From assembly GCA_013138735.1 (NCBI GenBank), contig WTCE01000010.1, forward strand, positions 1-64,000: a DNA stretch of 64,000 nucleotides, read 5' to 3'. The translations under genes and the position numbers were made by a program. A model generated the notes under the pieces. That model did no database searches. It saw only the letters and a program-made list of their open reading frames with translations, and was not told the DNA's origin. Numbering within the stretch: the stretch's first letter is position 1; each line of letters starts with the position of its first letter. This document shows positions 17,074 to 26,025 of this stretch, piece by piece. Source of the DNA: Crocinitomix sp. GTDB lineage: Bacteria > Bacteroidota > Bacteroidia > Flavobacteriales_D > Crocinitomicaceae.

Positions 17074-20000
17074 ATGAGCGAAGAAGTACAAGAACCAAAA
17101 TATCATCAAACAATTGATTTTGATACCCTAATGCGCACTGCTCGTGAGCACATCACGAATTTAGCAGGGCAAATTTGGTCAGACCATAATGCGTCTGATC
17201 CTGGTATTACACAACTGGAGGTTTTGGCATTTTGTATTGCGGATTTAAGTTACCGCACCTCATTCGGCGTTGATGATATTTTGGCAGGTTATAAAGGCGG
17301 TCAAATGACTGCTTTTGATTTGCCTTTGGCCAATGTAATTCTGCCCAATAATCCGGTAACAATTAAGGATTTAAGAAAGGTCTTAATTGACATGGAACAT
17401 CCAAGTAAACCAAACACGCTTTTATTGCGGAATGCCTTTCCTGTAATTGCCGAACAAACCGAAATTCCATTTTATGCGGTTTCTCCTGAAGGTAAAGAGG
17501 CGTTTTTGTCTTTTACCGATTTGGAGTTATTTGAAGCTTTGAATGAAGCAGCCGCGGCGGTAAATGAAACATCAAGAGATGCCGTATTAGATGATGTTGC
17601 AAAAGCCGCCGAATCTCCTTTACAAGCATCAGGTGGTTCAACTTCTACTGCTACCACTAGCGCAGCTGCTAGTAGCAATAACTCAACTGCCGCCAATGAT
17701 CAGTCGTATTATAATGCAATTGGTTTGAATGGGCGCAAGGCTGAAAAATTTGACCATGTTGATCGCATCCAATTAAACGGATTGTATAGTTTACAATTAG
17801 AGTTTGAAGATGGGCAACGCAAAGAGGTGGATGGCAGTGACATTCGCAGAGATGTATGGAACCTCAATCAAAATTACTTTACACAGGAAGTAATCACCAC
17901 TAAGGGTTCTTATGAATTGAGTGTGCTTTTACCGTATTGGGATGATATTAGATGGTCTTTAAAGGATCTTGATTTAAATGCAAGTTCAACCACCTTAACC
18001 TATCATGGACGTGAGATTAGTCCGACCGTTTTTGAGGATTATTTTATCGCGGTAGATAAATTAAATTATGATGATTATTTCTATAATTTTTACGCCGAGT
18101 TAGCCTTAAACGATCATATTATTCCTGCCTTTATTAAGGTGAAAACTAGACAGAAAAATAGCATAACGCTCAATGGTAAATCTTACCAATTTGATGTTGA
18201 TTTTTTAGATTGGAATGAACTTTCAAACGGGGTTAAACGAATCTATTCGAATGCTTTGCCTATTCAGGCTAATGCTATTGATGCGGTTAAAATTGTTCAA
18301 TTTGTTGGCATTGGTAATCAAGAAAACATATTCGACATTCGTTCGGCATTTACGTTTGATAAAAACGGAAATGATAAAACGGTTCATTTACTCACGCGAA
18401 TTGTTTTTACAGAGGGAACCTTATTTTCTGTAAATGATCATGGAGCAGTAGAAAATGCATTGGAAAATAAGTTTGCCGAATTATATGAAGAGCAAATCGC
18501 AATAGAAGCCGCCATATTTCAAAAGATACGCGATAAAACGGCATCCATTTATAGTGATTATCAAACAAAATTGACGACCGTTTTTACACACCTGTATGGC
18601 GGAACCAATAATGTTTGGTCTCATTTGGGTCAATTTCGAAATTTATGTGAAGATTATTCAAAGTTTACCGCGTCTCGCGTTCAAGAAATTGCCTTGTTTG
18701 GTAAGTTGAGCGTTTTGCCCGACTACAACGTTAGCAAACTATTGGCTGAAATTTATTTTAGAATAGATCAGTTTTTGAATCCATTAATCAAGTTTAAAAC
18801 GCTTGATCAAATGACAGATAAAGGATATAAATTTGAAGAACTATTTAACGGACCATTGCTGAAAAATGGATTTGTTGAGGATGGAGATTTGGAGAATTTG
18901 AAAAGACGAAGTGTAGTTTACACGTCCGACTTAATTCGCATTATAATGGATGTGGAAGGCGTACTTTCGGTTGAGGGATTTAATATTTCAAGTTATATCG
19001 ATAATCGATTAATGGGGCGTAATGTGATTAACTGTTTGAGTTTAACCAACAGTGAAATTTATAAGCCACGTTTAAGTCTTGAAAAGTCTGCATTGCAAGT
19101 TTGTGTAAATGATCAAATGGAAGCAATTGATTTCATTGATTTGGAAAATTGGTTCCTTAAAAAGCTGGCAGATTTTAAGACAGATCAAATCCCTGAAGGT
19201 GAAATATTCGAACTCTCTTTGCCAATGGGTGAGGATATGGAGATTGAAAAATACCATTCCATTCAGAATGATTTTCCTGAAATTTATGGAATTGGCCCTT
19301 ACGGTTTACCTGCAGACGCAACAGATGAAAGACGCGCACAGGCCAAACAATTAAAGGCTTATTTATTGCCATTTGAGCAGTTAATGACCAATTATTTAAA
19401 ACAAGTGGCGCATTTGCCAGAGCTGTTTTCTTTTAATCGGACAATTGAAAATACCTATGCCTATCAACCTTTATATGATGTGCCAGATGTGCAACCCCTG
19501 TTTACTGATTTTGCACAAAATGGGGGCATAACATGGGATCAGTTTAAGCTGGACATGGATAATAGTTATGCATTGGCAATTGATGCTGCTGAATCACCAA
19601 CTGAATTTAAAAGTAGAAGAAATCGTTTTTTAAATCAACTATTATCGCGATTTGGCGAATCCTTTACGGCCTATTCAAGACAAATGTTTGATCGGCATAA
19701 AGCCTTGCTCAATGATCCAACGGAAATTACAAATTACTTAAATGCCCGCGGAGAAACGCAAGATAAACTCATTGAAGATCAAATTGCGTTTGGATTGGAT
19801 CATGAAAAAGTATCAAGCCAGCGTTATAAATCATTTGATATAACTAAACTAGATACTTATCAACCGGTTGGCATTTGGAATAATAACAATATTGAATCCT
19901 ACAAACTGCGCTTGTGTCGTTTATTAGGAATTGAAAACGTGAACAACTCCTTCATTTTTGGGAGCGGTGTTGATACTGATGGCACTCGAATAGATATAGA

Positions 20001-22932
20001 AGGACTTCATGTTGTAGAACATATTCTATTACGTCCTCGCACTGCAACTGCTTTTTTCTTAGATATTAACAATAGAAAAAATGAGGATGGAAGCTTTGTA
20101 TATGATGCAGACAAAGACCCTTATTCGTTTAAAATTACATTGGTATTGCCTAAATATGCAGGTCGTTTTAAAGAAGAAGCCTTCCGAAAATTTGCTGAAC
20201 ATTTAATAAGAATGGAAACGCCTGCTCATATCACCGTGGCTATTGATTGGATGAGCAGTGAGTGTGGTCAAAAATTTGAAAAGGAATATAGTGAATGGAA
20301 AAAAGGTGCGCATAAATTAAAGCCTTATTTTTTCCAAAACATTACCAGCGATTCGCAAATAAATCATACTGGTTTAAAAATTGATATACCTGGACCGGGT
20401 GCATTAGGTCAGGTGTTAGACCCTGATAAATTGACCAGTCCAATTCAACATATTGCGAATAAATCAGTTGAAAAGCTTGTCCCACAAAAATCAGTTCAAA
20501 AAATTGTGCAACAGAAGGCTGTTCAAAGGATAGTGCAACAAAAATCAGTTCAAAAAATTGTGCAGAAAAAAGCGGTTAAACGGGCGGCGCAAGCAGCACA
20601 GGCAACTTCAAAAACGAATTATGGGCATGTGCTGAGAGATAAAAAGGGAGAATCTATTTTAGCAATGCAAAATGCCTTGATTTATCGCTTAAATACCCCA
20701 TGTAGTTTATCATTAAAAGTGTATGATAATCACGATATAATCATGAATCCTATTGGTCGAATTATTGAATTTGAACAGTATAAGAAGGATGTTTATAATA
20801 TCCGCGTATCAGAAACTGGTGGAGTTTTGACCTTATATAAATGGGATCAAACCGAAGGTGACTGGGTGGGTAAAATGGAACATAAATCCATCAATGAGCT
20901 CTATTTTAATGTGTCTCTTTTTATTGCTGATGATGACGGATTAACAACAGAACATGGTGGGCAAGGTGCCTATAAATTAGTGTATCAAATGGATGATTTA
21001 AGAGAAGTTGCTCAAATCATTCGTGTTACGAAACCCATTGTAAAACCACATATTTTTATTGGGTGGCAATTAGAAGAGGATGGGCAAATGCTCAACTTTG
21101 ATACCGAGAATGATGGCGTATTCCGAATTTCAAATCGCACTTGGAAAGGTTATTTTTTACAATTTTCACCAACAAATTGGCTTTTAAATGATGGGGTTTC
21201 CGCGCACGGTTCGGCATTTATCTCTTCAACTTCAAAAGGTTTGTCGCCTACCTTATTGAGTGGAGGTAGAAATGGATTAGAGAATGTGTTATTGTCAGAC
21301 ATCTATGCACAATATGGAAAAGGACAATATCAGATCAGGTATGAAATAGATGGACAAGTGACTTTCGCAGAAATTGATCTTTTTATTGAATTATCAATAA
21401 AGGTCTTTAATCTAAAAACTGAGTTGTTTGAAAGCTATGACGGCAGGGTTATTGTACCAAGTGAAATGCGAAAAATTGACCTGTTGTTTGATGTTCCAAA
21501 CGGCAGTTTAAAAGTTTATGATTTGGATGGTGTATCGCGGCTTTTACAAGAAGGAAGAAATAATTTTAATGAATTTGATGGAAATCCTTTTGGAACCATA
21601 GCCTTTCATAAGCACATTAGTTATCTATTAATTGATCGAGATGGTGGTGAAGTTTATCAAGACGGACATGCTTATCGATTCGAATATCAGCAGGAAGGAT
21701 TGACTGTAAATAAAGTAATTTACTTTCAGGCTCCTGAGGTTAAAATGCCAACAATCGAATTCCTTAATCATGAAACGGTTATCAATCGTGAACCTTTTAT
21801 ATTCCGAGTTGATGATCCTAAGGCAAAGTATCAAGCCCGTTTTAATCCAAAAAACAGCGCAGTAACAGTTTATACAGTCATAGAAGGTGAGAAGAGAATT
21901 ATAGACGGATTTGTTGTTACGCAGGATGATTATATTGAAAATATGGAGCTGTCTAAAATGTATCGAGACATAGGTGAAGGACCGTATTTTATTGAAAACA
22001 CAAATGCCGCTGGAACTGTCGTTGTTCAATTTACTTTAGAAAGCAAGGTAGACGATAGAATCCCAGAAATAAATATAATTGTGAACGGCGAGGTACTAAA
22101 AGAGATGCCATTTTTATTAGATCCTCGAAAAGATGAAGGCGCAATTCAAGTAAACGAACTGGGTGGTATTTTAAAATTGATCAGTGAAGATGGCCGCATA
22201 TTATTAGAAGTTGAGGAGGTTAAAGAATTACGGATGCCAATTGATATTGGTGAGCTCGGTAAATTATCCAAAGGACAACCAATTCGTGCCATTTATCAGT
22301 TGGCTGAGAAGGCAGATGACCTCGAATTTTCCGTACTAGTAATTCATGACCCAGAACCATTAATGATGGCTGTTTTTAGCAATCTGTCGGAACGGAGAAT
22401 TGAACCAAAGGATGATATTTATGAATTGGTTTTTGATTATAAAAAACCAAAACAATATTTTGAATTTAAGTTTAGTCTAGGTCCAGGAGAACTCATGTTA
22501 TTGACTGAAGATGGAGACGAATATATGCTGCCAATTGATTCTGATTATATTCGATTCAATGGTTTCGATAAATTACCAAAAGGACTAATTAGTGGAGATT
22601 ATAATGCGTCATATACTGCTGAGGATGGACAAACCATTGAATTCAAATTGAACGTTATCAATCTTAATCCAACCTTTGTGTTAACTAAGATTGACTATGA
22701 AAGACCGAATTATGTGGCCGTCGCAGTTCCGCTCAAGGCAAAGGCACAATCCTATATTTGGCGAATAGATGGAGAGTATATATCAAGAGCAAAAACTCCT
22801 CAATTAAAACTCAATTTTGGAAGAGGAAAAACGCTTGACATTCAATTAACCTTGCATTTAGAGGATAGTGAGTCCAACTATAATTTAAAGGTGAACAGAG
22901 ACCAAATTAAGGAAATGAGAGATGAGCAATAG
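17074..22932 (+). CDS. Afp12-like baseplate protein with long Ig-like C-terminal extension
   Basis: The 1952-residue product is far larger than the ~950-residue Afp12 type. Residues ~30-70 hold the typical IWSDHNASDPGITQLEVLAF wedge motif. A low-complexity Ser/Thr/Ala linker lies at ~187-213. The end of the conserved part is near residues 1025-1075 (ITLVLPKYAGRF, RMETPAHITVAIDWM). A 5 x 9-residue repeat linker follows (nt 20461-20595), and then about 770 residues of beta-sandwich-like segments (for example YKLVYQMDD, IRYEIDGQV, YFIENTNAAG, IRAIYQLAEK) suggest a string of Ig-like domains. The extension probably projects from the baseplate. The gene ends with an 11-nt overlap with the tape-measure gene. 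Confidence 0.85.
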   Translation: MSEEVQEPKYHQTIDFDTLMRTAREHITNLAGQIWSDHNASDPGITQLEVLAFCIADLSYRTSFGVDDILAGYKGGQMTAFDLPLANVILPNNPVTIKDLRKVLIDMEHPSKPNTLLLRNAFPVIAEQTEIPFYAVSPEGKEAFLSFTDLELFEALNEAAAAVNETSRDAVLDDVAKAAESPLQASGGSTSTATTSAAASSNNSTAANDQSYYNAIGLNGRKAEKFDHVDRIQLNGLYSLQLEFEDGQRKEVDGSDIRRDVWNLNQNYFTQEVITTKGSYELSVLLPYWDDIRWSLKDLDLNASSTTLTYHGREISPTVFEDYFIAVDKLNYDDYFYNFYAELALNDHIIPAFIKVKTRQKNSITLNGKSYQFDVDFLDWNELSNGVKRIYSNALPIQANAIDAVKIVQFVGIGNQENIFDIRSAFTFDKNGNDKTVHLLTRIVFTEGTLFSVNDHGAVENALENKFAELYEEQIAIEAAIFQKIRDKTASIYSDYQTKLTTVFTHLYGGTNNVWSHLGQFRNLCEDYSKFTASRVQEIALFGKLSVLPDYNVSKLLAEIYFRIDQFLNPLIKFKTLDQMTDKGYKFEELFNGPLLKNGFVEDGDLENLKRRSVVYTSDLIRIIMDVEGVLSVEGFNISSYIDNRLMGRNVINCLSLTNSEIYKPRLSLEKSALQVCVNDQMEAIDFIDLENWFLKKLADFKTDQIPEGEIFELSLPMGEDMEIEKYHSIQNDFPEIYGIGPYGLPADATDERRAQAKQLKAYLLPFEQLMTNYLKQVAHLPELFSFNRTIENTYAYQPLYDVPDVQPLFTDFAQNGGITWDQFKLDMDNSYALAIDAAESPTEFKSRRNRFLNQLLSRFGESFTAYSRQMFDRHKALLNDPTEITNYLNARGETQDKLIEDQIAFGLDHEKVSSQRYKSFDITKLDTYQPVGIWNNNNIESYKLRLCRLLGIENVNNSFIFGSGVDTDGTRIDIEGLHVVEHILLRPRTATAFFLDINNRKNEDGSFVYDADKDPYSFKITLVLPKYAGRFKEEAFRKFAEHLIRMETPAHITVAIDWMSSECGQKFEKEYSEWKKGAHKLKPYFFQNITSDSQINHTGLKIDIPGPGALGQVLDPDKLTSPIQHIANKSVEKLVPQKSVQKIVQQKAVQRIVQQKSVQKIVQKKAVKRAAQAAQATSKTNYGHVLRDKKGESILAMQNALIYRLNTPCSLSLKVYDNHDIIMNPIGRIIEFEQYKKDVYNIRVSETGGVLTLYKWDQTEGDWVGKMEHKSINELYFNVSLFIADDDGLTTEHGGQGAYKLVYQMDDLREVAQIIRVTKPIVKPHIFIGWQLEEDGQMLNFDTENDGVFRISNRTWKGYFLQFSPTNWLLNDGVSAHGSAFISSTSKGLSPTLLSGGRNGLENVLLSDIYAQYGKGQYQIRYEIDGQVTFAEIDLFIELSIKVFNLKTELFESYDGRVIVPSEMRKIDLLFDVPNGSLKVYDLDGVSRLLQEGRNNFNEFDGNPFGTIAFHKHISYLLIDRDGGEVYQDGHAYRFEYQQEGLTVNKVIYFQAPEVKMPTIEFLNHETVINREPFIFRVDDPKAKYQARFNPKNSAVTVYTVIEGEKRIIDGFVVTQDDYIENMELSKMYRDIGEGPYFIENTNAAGTVVVQFTLESKVDDRIPEINIIVNGEVLKEMPFLLDPRKDEGAIQVNELGGILKLISEDGRILLEVEEVKELRMPIDIGELGKLSKGQPIRAIYQLAEKADDLEFSVLVIHDPEPLMMAVFSNLSERRIEPKDDIYELVFDYKKPKQYFEFKFSLGPGELMLLTEDGDEYMLPIDSDYIRFNGFDKLPKGLISGDYNASYTAEDGQTIEFKLNVINLNPTFVLTKIDYERPNYVAVAVPLKAKAQSYIWRIDGEYISRAKTPQLKLNFGRGKTLDIQLTLHLEDSESNYNLKVNRDQIKEMRDEQ
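20461..20595 (+). repeat. 5 x 27-bp in-frame tandem repeat (9-residue KSVQKIVQQ units)
   Basis: Five 27-bp units encode KSVEKLVPQ, KSVQKIVQQ, KAVQRIVQQ, KSVQKIVQK and KAVKRAAQA. The units are in frame and highly basic. They join the conserved baseplate part of the Afp12-like protein to the Ig-like extension. The second and fourth units are nearly identical at the DNA level, which would allow copy-number change by slippage without frameshift. Confidence 0.95.
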
Positions 22933-24715
22933 CGATTTGACCATAGAAAAAATGGAAGTAAATGTTCACGCAACGAACGTTCTAAATCCAAACGATTTAT
23001 TGGTAGAGATTAGTGCTTATTTGCAAGATGTTATTTTACCGCAATTGGAAAGGGACGGAGATTGGAAGAGTGATGAAACCATTCAACTTGACCAGGTCAA
23101 TATTACATTCGATTCACCAAATAATGCGGCATGGAAGGAAACATTAGGAACAGAAATTGCAAAAAAGATTAAGGATGAAACGTTAAAAGTAAAGCAAGAT
23201 GAGGCATTAATTTTTGAAACAATGGATCCTGTTAAGGTTCATCCCGAATTAACAATCGAAGAGGCCTTTTTACCAATCATGATAGCTTTTCTTGAAACAG
23301 GTGCAATTAAGCCAAATCCGTTTTTCCAAAATCTAGTGGATTTTCAAGAAAAATGGCTCAAATGTGTAAATAATGATTCATTATTTACACATTTGAGCCA
23401 TTTTTTGGTAAAAAATGAAAAGTTCGCTTCAATTTTCTTGGATAAAATTGAGGTGAACTTTTTAAAGCAACTTTTGAGGAGCCACGTTTCTGATGAAATT
23501 GGTAGTTTTATAGCGGAAACAACTAATTATTTGGGGAAAATATCCAAATACCGTGTAAAATTGTTCCTTTTATCCTTAAAAGTGAACAAAAATGATTCCA
23601 ATTCTTTTGATCAAATAGCGGCATCCTTAAATATTGAAAAAAGAGCTAGTATTTATCAATATTTGTCAATTATAAGCAATAAATCTGCGAAAACACCACA
23701 AAAACATATCAAAACCTCCCACGTATTGATGAATTCTTTTAGACCAAAACCAAACAATGCGCTACAGCATTTAATCAAATTAAGAACCGAAGAAAATTTA
23801 ACCTATTTCATAGAGGATTTGAGGCGGGATTATTCACTGCGAGAATCGTTTGATCCTTTGCTCCAACAATTCTTTGAAAACAGCTCGCAAAAGCACACGT
23901 TAGAAGATTGGACGGAAGATTTTGCCAATGCCGTAACATCTGTTAAAACCTTGCGCGCATTATTACTCGAATTGGAAGAGTTTCATCCGATTAATAATCA
24001 AGTTAAACAAACGGCAGAATTTAGTCAACGATTAAATAGTCTAATTCAAAAGTTGGAATATGTCTTGGGCGAATTTGAATCAGGCATTCGAACAGAACTG
24101 AATGTAAGTGATTCAAATACGAATGCTACTCGTACACCAAAATTGCAGCCTGATGAAAGTTTGCTGTGTAGCAATGCCGGAATCGTACTATTGAATCCAT
24201 TTTTACCAACTTTATTTAGTAATCTTGATTTATTAGATGAGGCCAATGAGTGGCGTTCAACCAACAGTCAAATTTGGGCCATTTATATTGTCCATTATTT
24301 CGCACAAGGCAATTGGAACCCAACTTTTGAAGACCTTACAATTGGTAAACTATTAACAGGCTTTGAAATTGAAACAGCCGACGATTTTAAAGCTGTCTTC
24401 AAAACATATGAGCAGTCTAAAAAAATTCTTTTAGAAAATGAAACTCTGCTCAACGATATCAATCAAATTGAAATTCCTAGCATGTTAAAAGCCGTGCAAG
24501 AAAACTGGCGTCCCATGAGAAATTGCACATGGGATGGCCTAAGAAACGACTTCCTCACAAGAAGCGGTGAACTCAGTCAAGAAGAAAATTTGCAATATGT
24601 ATTAACCATTGAACCTCACGCACTCGACGTTCTATTGCCAACCATTAAATGGGGCACAGCCATGATTAAATACTCATGGATGGAACAGGTGTTGAATGTG
24701 GAATGGGGGGAGTAG
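22922..24715 (+). CDS. CIS tape-measure protein (Afp14-like)
   Basis: The 597-residue product fits the contractile injection system tape-measure family. The N-terminus has the family-type VNVHATNVLNPNDLLVEISA and LPQLERDGDW. The C-terminal part has SNAGIVLLNPFLPTLFSNLD, then WAIYIVHYFAQGNW, IGKLLTGFEIE, NCTWDGLRNDFLTRSGEL and the usual end TIKWGTAMIKYSWMEQVLNV. Afp14 is thought to set particle length. Its start overlaps the Afp12-like gene, so the two are probably translationally coupled. A perfect 57-bp palindrome lies inside the coding region (23349-23405, residues ~143-162). Confidence 0.88.
   Translation: MSNSDLTIEKMEVNVHATNVLNPNDLLVEISAYLQDVILPQLERDGDWKSDETIQLDQVNITFDSPNNAAWKETLGTEIAKKIKDETLKVKQDEALIFETMDPVKVHPELTIEEAFLPIMIAFLETGAIKPNPFFQNLVDFQEKWLKCVNNDSLFTHLSHFLVKNEKFASIFLDKIEVNFLKQLLRSHVSDEIGSFIAETTNYLGKISKYRVKLFLLSLKVNKNDSNSFDQIAASLNIEKRASIYQYLSIISNKSAKTPQKHIKTSHVLMNSFRPKPNNALQHLIKLRTEENLTYFIEDLRRDYSLRESFDPLLQQFFENSSQKHTLEDWTEDFANAVTSVKTLRALLLELEEFHPINNQVKQTAEFSQRLNSLIQKLEYVLGEFESGIRTELNVSDSNTNATRTPKLQPDESLLCSNAGIVLLNPFLPTLFSNLDLLDEANEWRSTNSQIWAIYIVHYFAQGNWNPTFEDLTIGKLLTGFEIETADDFKAVFKTYEQSKKILLENETLLNDINQIEIPSMLKAVQENWRPMRNCTWDGLRNDFLTRSGELSQEENLQYVLTIEPHALDVLLPTIKWGTAMIKYSWMEQVLNVEWGE
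23349..23405. repeat. Perfect 57-bp palindrome inside the tape-measure gene
   Basis: Reading outward from T23377, every base from 23376 back to 23349 pairs with 23378 through 23405: 28-bp arms with a single-nt centre. The left arm contains TGGCTCAAATGTGTAAATAA and the right arm its exact complement, ending in a run of six T (23401-23406). It is wholly within an open reading frame (encoding about KWLKCVNNDSLFTHLSHFL). It has the form of a long stem followed by a U-tract, or of a fold-back (template-switch) event. Confidence 0.98.
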
Positions 24716-24724
24716 ATTTTTGTT

Positions 24725-26014
24725 ATGTATCAATACGAAAAACCGGAACAAGAAGCAGATTTTGACTTAAGTGGCGAACAAAGCAACTTATACACTCAGC
24801 CAAGAGTGCTGGAAGCATATTGGTCTGATGGAGAAGGGAATAGAATCACTGCTAGACAACCAAACACACAACCGTCGGTTTATCTTAGAACACAGAATAT
24901 TACCTTGGGTTCAACAGTGCAAATTCAAATCAGTGACTGGGATGATGCTTTAGACCCAGATGATGGTTTTGGCACCTTTGATGTTGTCGTCGGTCCAAAC
25001 GGAATTATTGAGCAACGGGTTCCAAGAAATTTCGTTTTGTCAAGTCGCCATGAAGATGTAAATGAATTATATTTTCAACTCTCCTTTGAACGAAATGGGG
25101 CCTATTGGGAGTCTGCTTATTATCCGGAATCAACTAATGAATATTTAAAGACATCTGTAATTGATTTGTTACCCCAATTTATGAGGGAAATCAATATGCC
25201 AAGAGGTGCTTTATATATGCAAACTTGGATGGATCGTCCAGCAAATAATAATGCGAAGAATGTTGACCCGGTTATGGGAATGGCAACAATGGATTATATT
25301 TTAAGCTTTGAAAGAGGTAGGGCCGTTTATGATGGAATTTTTGCGAAAGAGCTTTGGTCTACAAAAAATGCACAGTTCTTGTTTAGACGTAGAATTGCGC
25401 AAATGATTTTTGATAAAGTCATCTCTATTCCTGATGAAGTTGGCCAAGAGGCAGCTTTTGGCGTTACGGATGATAGTCCAATTCATTATGAGGATAAAAG
25501 AATACCGACCTTCCATAAATACCAGATCCAGCGAAAAGGATTTGAACAGGATGAATGGAATGACCCCTTAGATGATTTTTACGCAGGTGCCGGAAACTTT
25601 ACGTTTTATGTAATTCCTTTTGGAACAGTAAAAAAATCCAGTAATGATAACTGGAAGTTTGTAGTGGATGAAGTTGGAGTTTACACGGGAGATTTGTTTG
25701 ATTTCAATGGTTCGCAGACATTGGGCTATTGGAGCGAAGCAAACAGAGATGCAACAAAGAATTTATGGGGCGGAAATTTATATCCAAGCTATCAACTTTT
25801 AAATAACGGAGATTTTCGCGAGTGGAGAGATAATCACAACATGGGTGGAGATTATTATATGTATTCAGATATTATCCGAACGCCATTGAATGATCCTATG
25901 ACCTTTGAGTTAACCAGCGAAGAATACGAAAGGTACAATGATATGATGAAATTGAACGGCAAGAAATTACAAGAAATTGGTAAGCCAAATCAAAAACCAG
26001 CTTTTGGCGAATAA
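24725..26014 (+). CDS. DUF6402-like protein, candidate cargo
   Basis: The 429-residue product has an N-terminal beta-rich region with a C2-like look (RVLEAYWSDGEG, VQIQISDWDDALDPDDGFGT). A C-terminal region from about residue 245 resembles DUF6402: DDFYAGAGNFTFYVIPFGTV, VDEVGVYTGDLFDFNGSQTL, GYW, and NNGDFREWRD near the end. DUF6402 is, from memory, a family of proteins near type VI spikes with unknown activity. The gene begins 9 bp after the tape-measure stop and heads the cargo-like block. The protein starts MYQYEK, an opening shared with other cargo candidates. Family assignment is moderate; biochemical function is unknown. Confidence 0.6.
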   Translation: MYQYEKPEQEADFDLSGEQSNLYTQPRVLEAYWSDGEGNRITARQPNTQPSVYLRTQNITLGSTVQIQISDWDDALDPDDGFGTFDVVVGPNGIIEQRVPRNFVLSSRHEDVNELYFQLSFERNGAYWESAYYPESTNEYLKTSVIDLLPQFMREINMPRGALYMQTWMDRPANNNAKNVDPVMGMATMDYILSFERGRAVYDGIFAKELWSTKNAQFLFRRRIAQMIFDKVISIPDEVGQEAAFGVTDDSPIHYEDKRIPTFHKYQIQRKGFEQDEWNDPLDDFYAGAGNFTFYVIPFGTVKKSSNDNWKFVVDEVGVYTGDLFDFNGSQTLGYWSEANRDATKNLWGGNLYPSYQLLNNGDFREWRDNHNMGGDYYMYSDIIRTPLNDPMTFELTSEEYERYNDMMKLNGKKLQEIGKPNQKPAFGE

Positions 26015-26025
26015 ATAAAATTCAA

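Noticed and set aside
20461-20595. CRISPR-like array from the 27-bp units
   Set aside because: The units are contiguous without spacers, in frame, and encode a 9-residue protein repeat.
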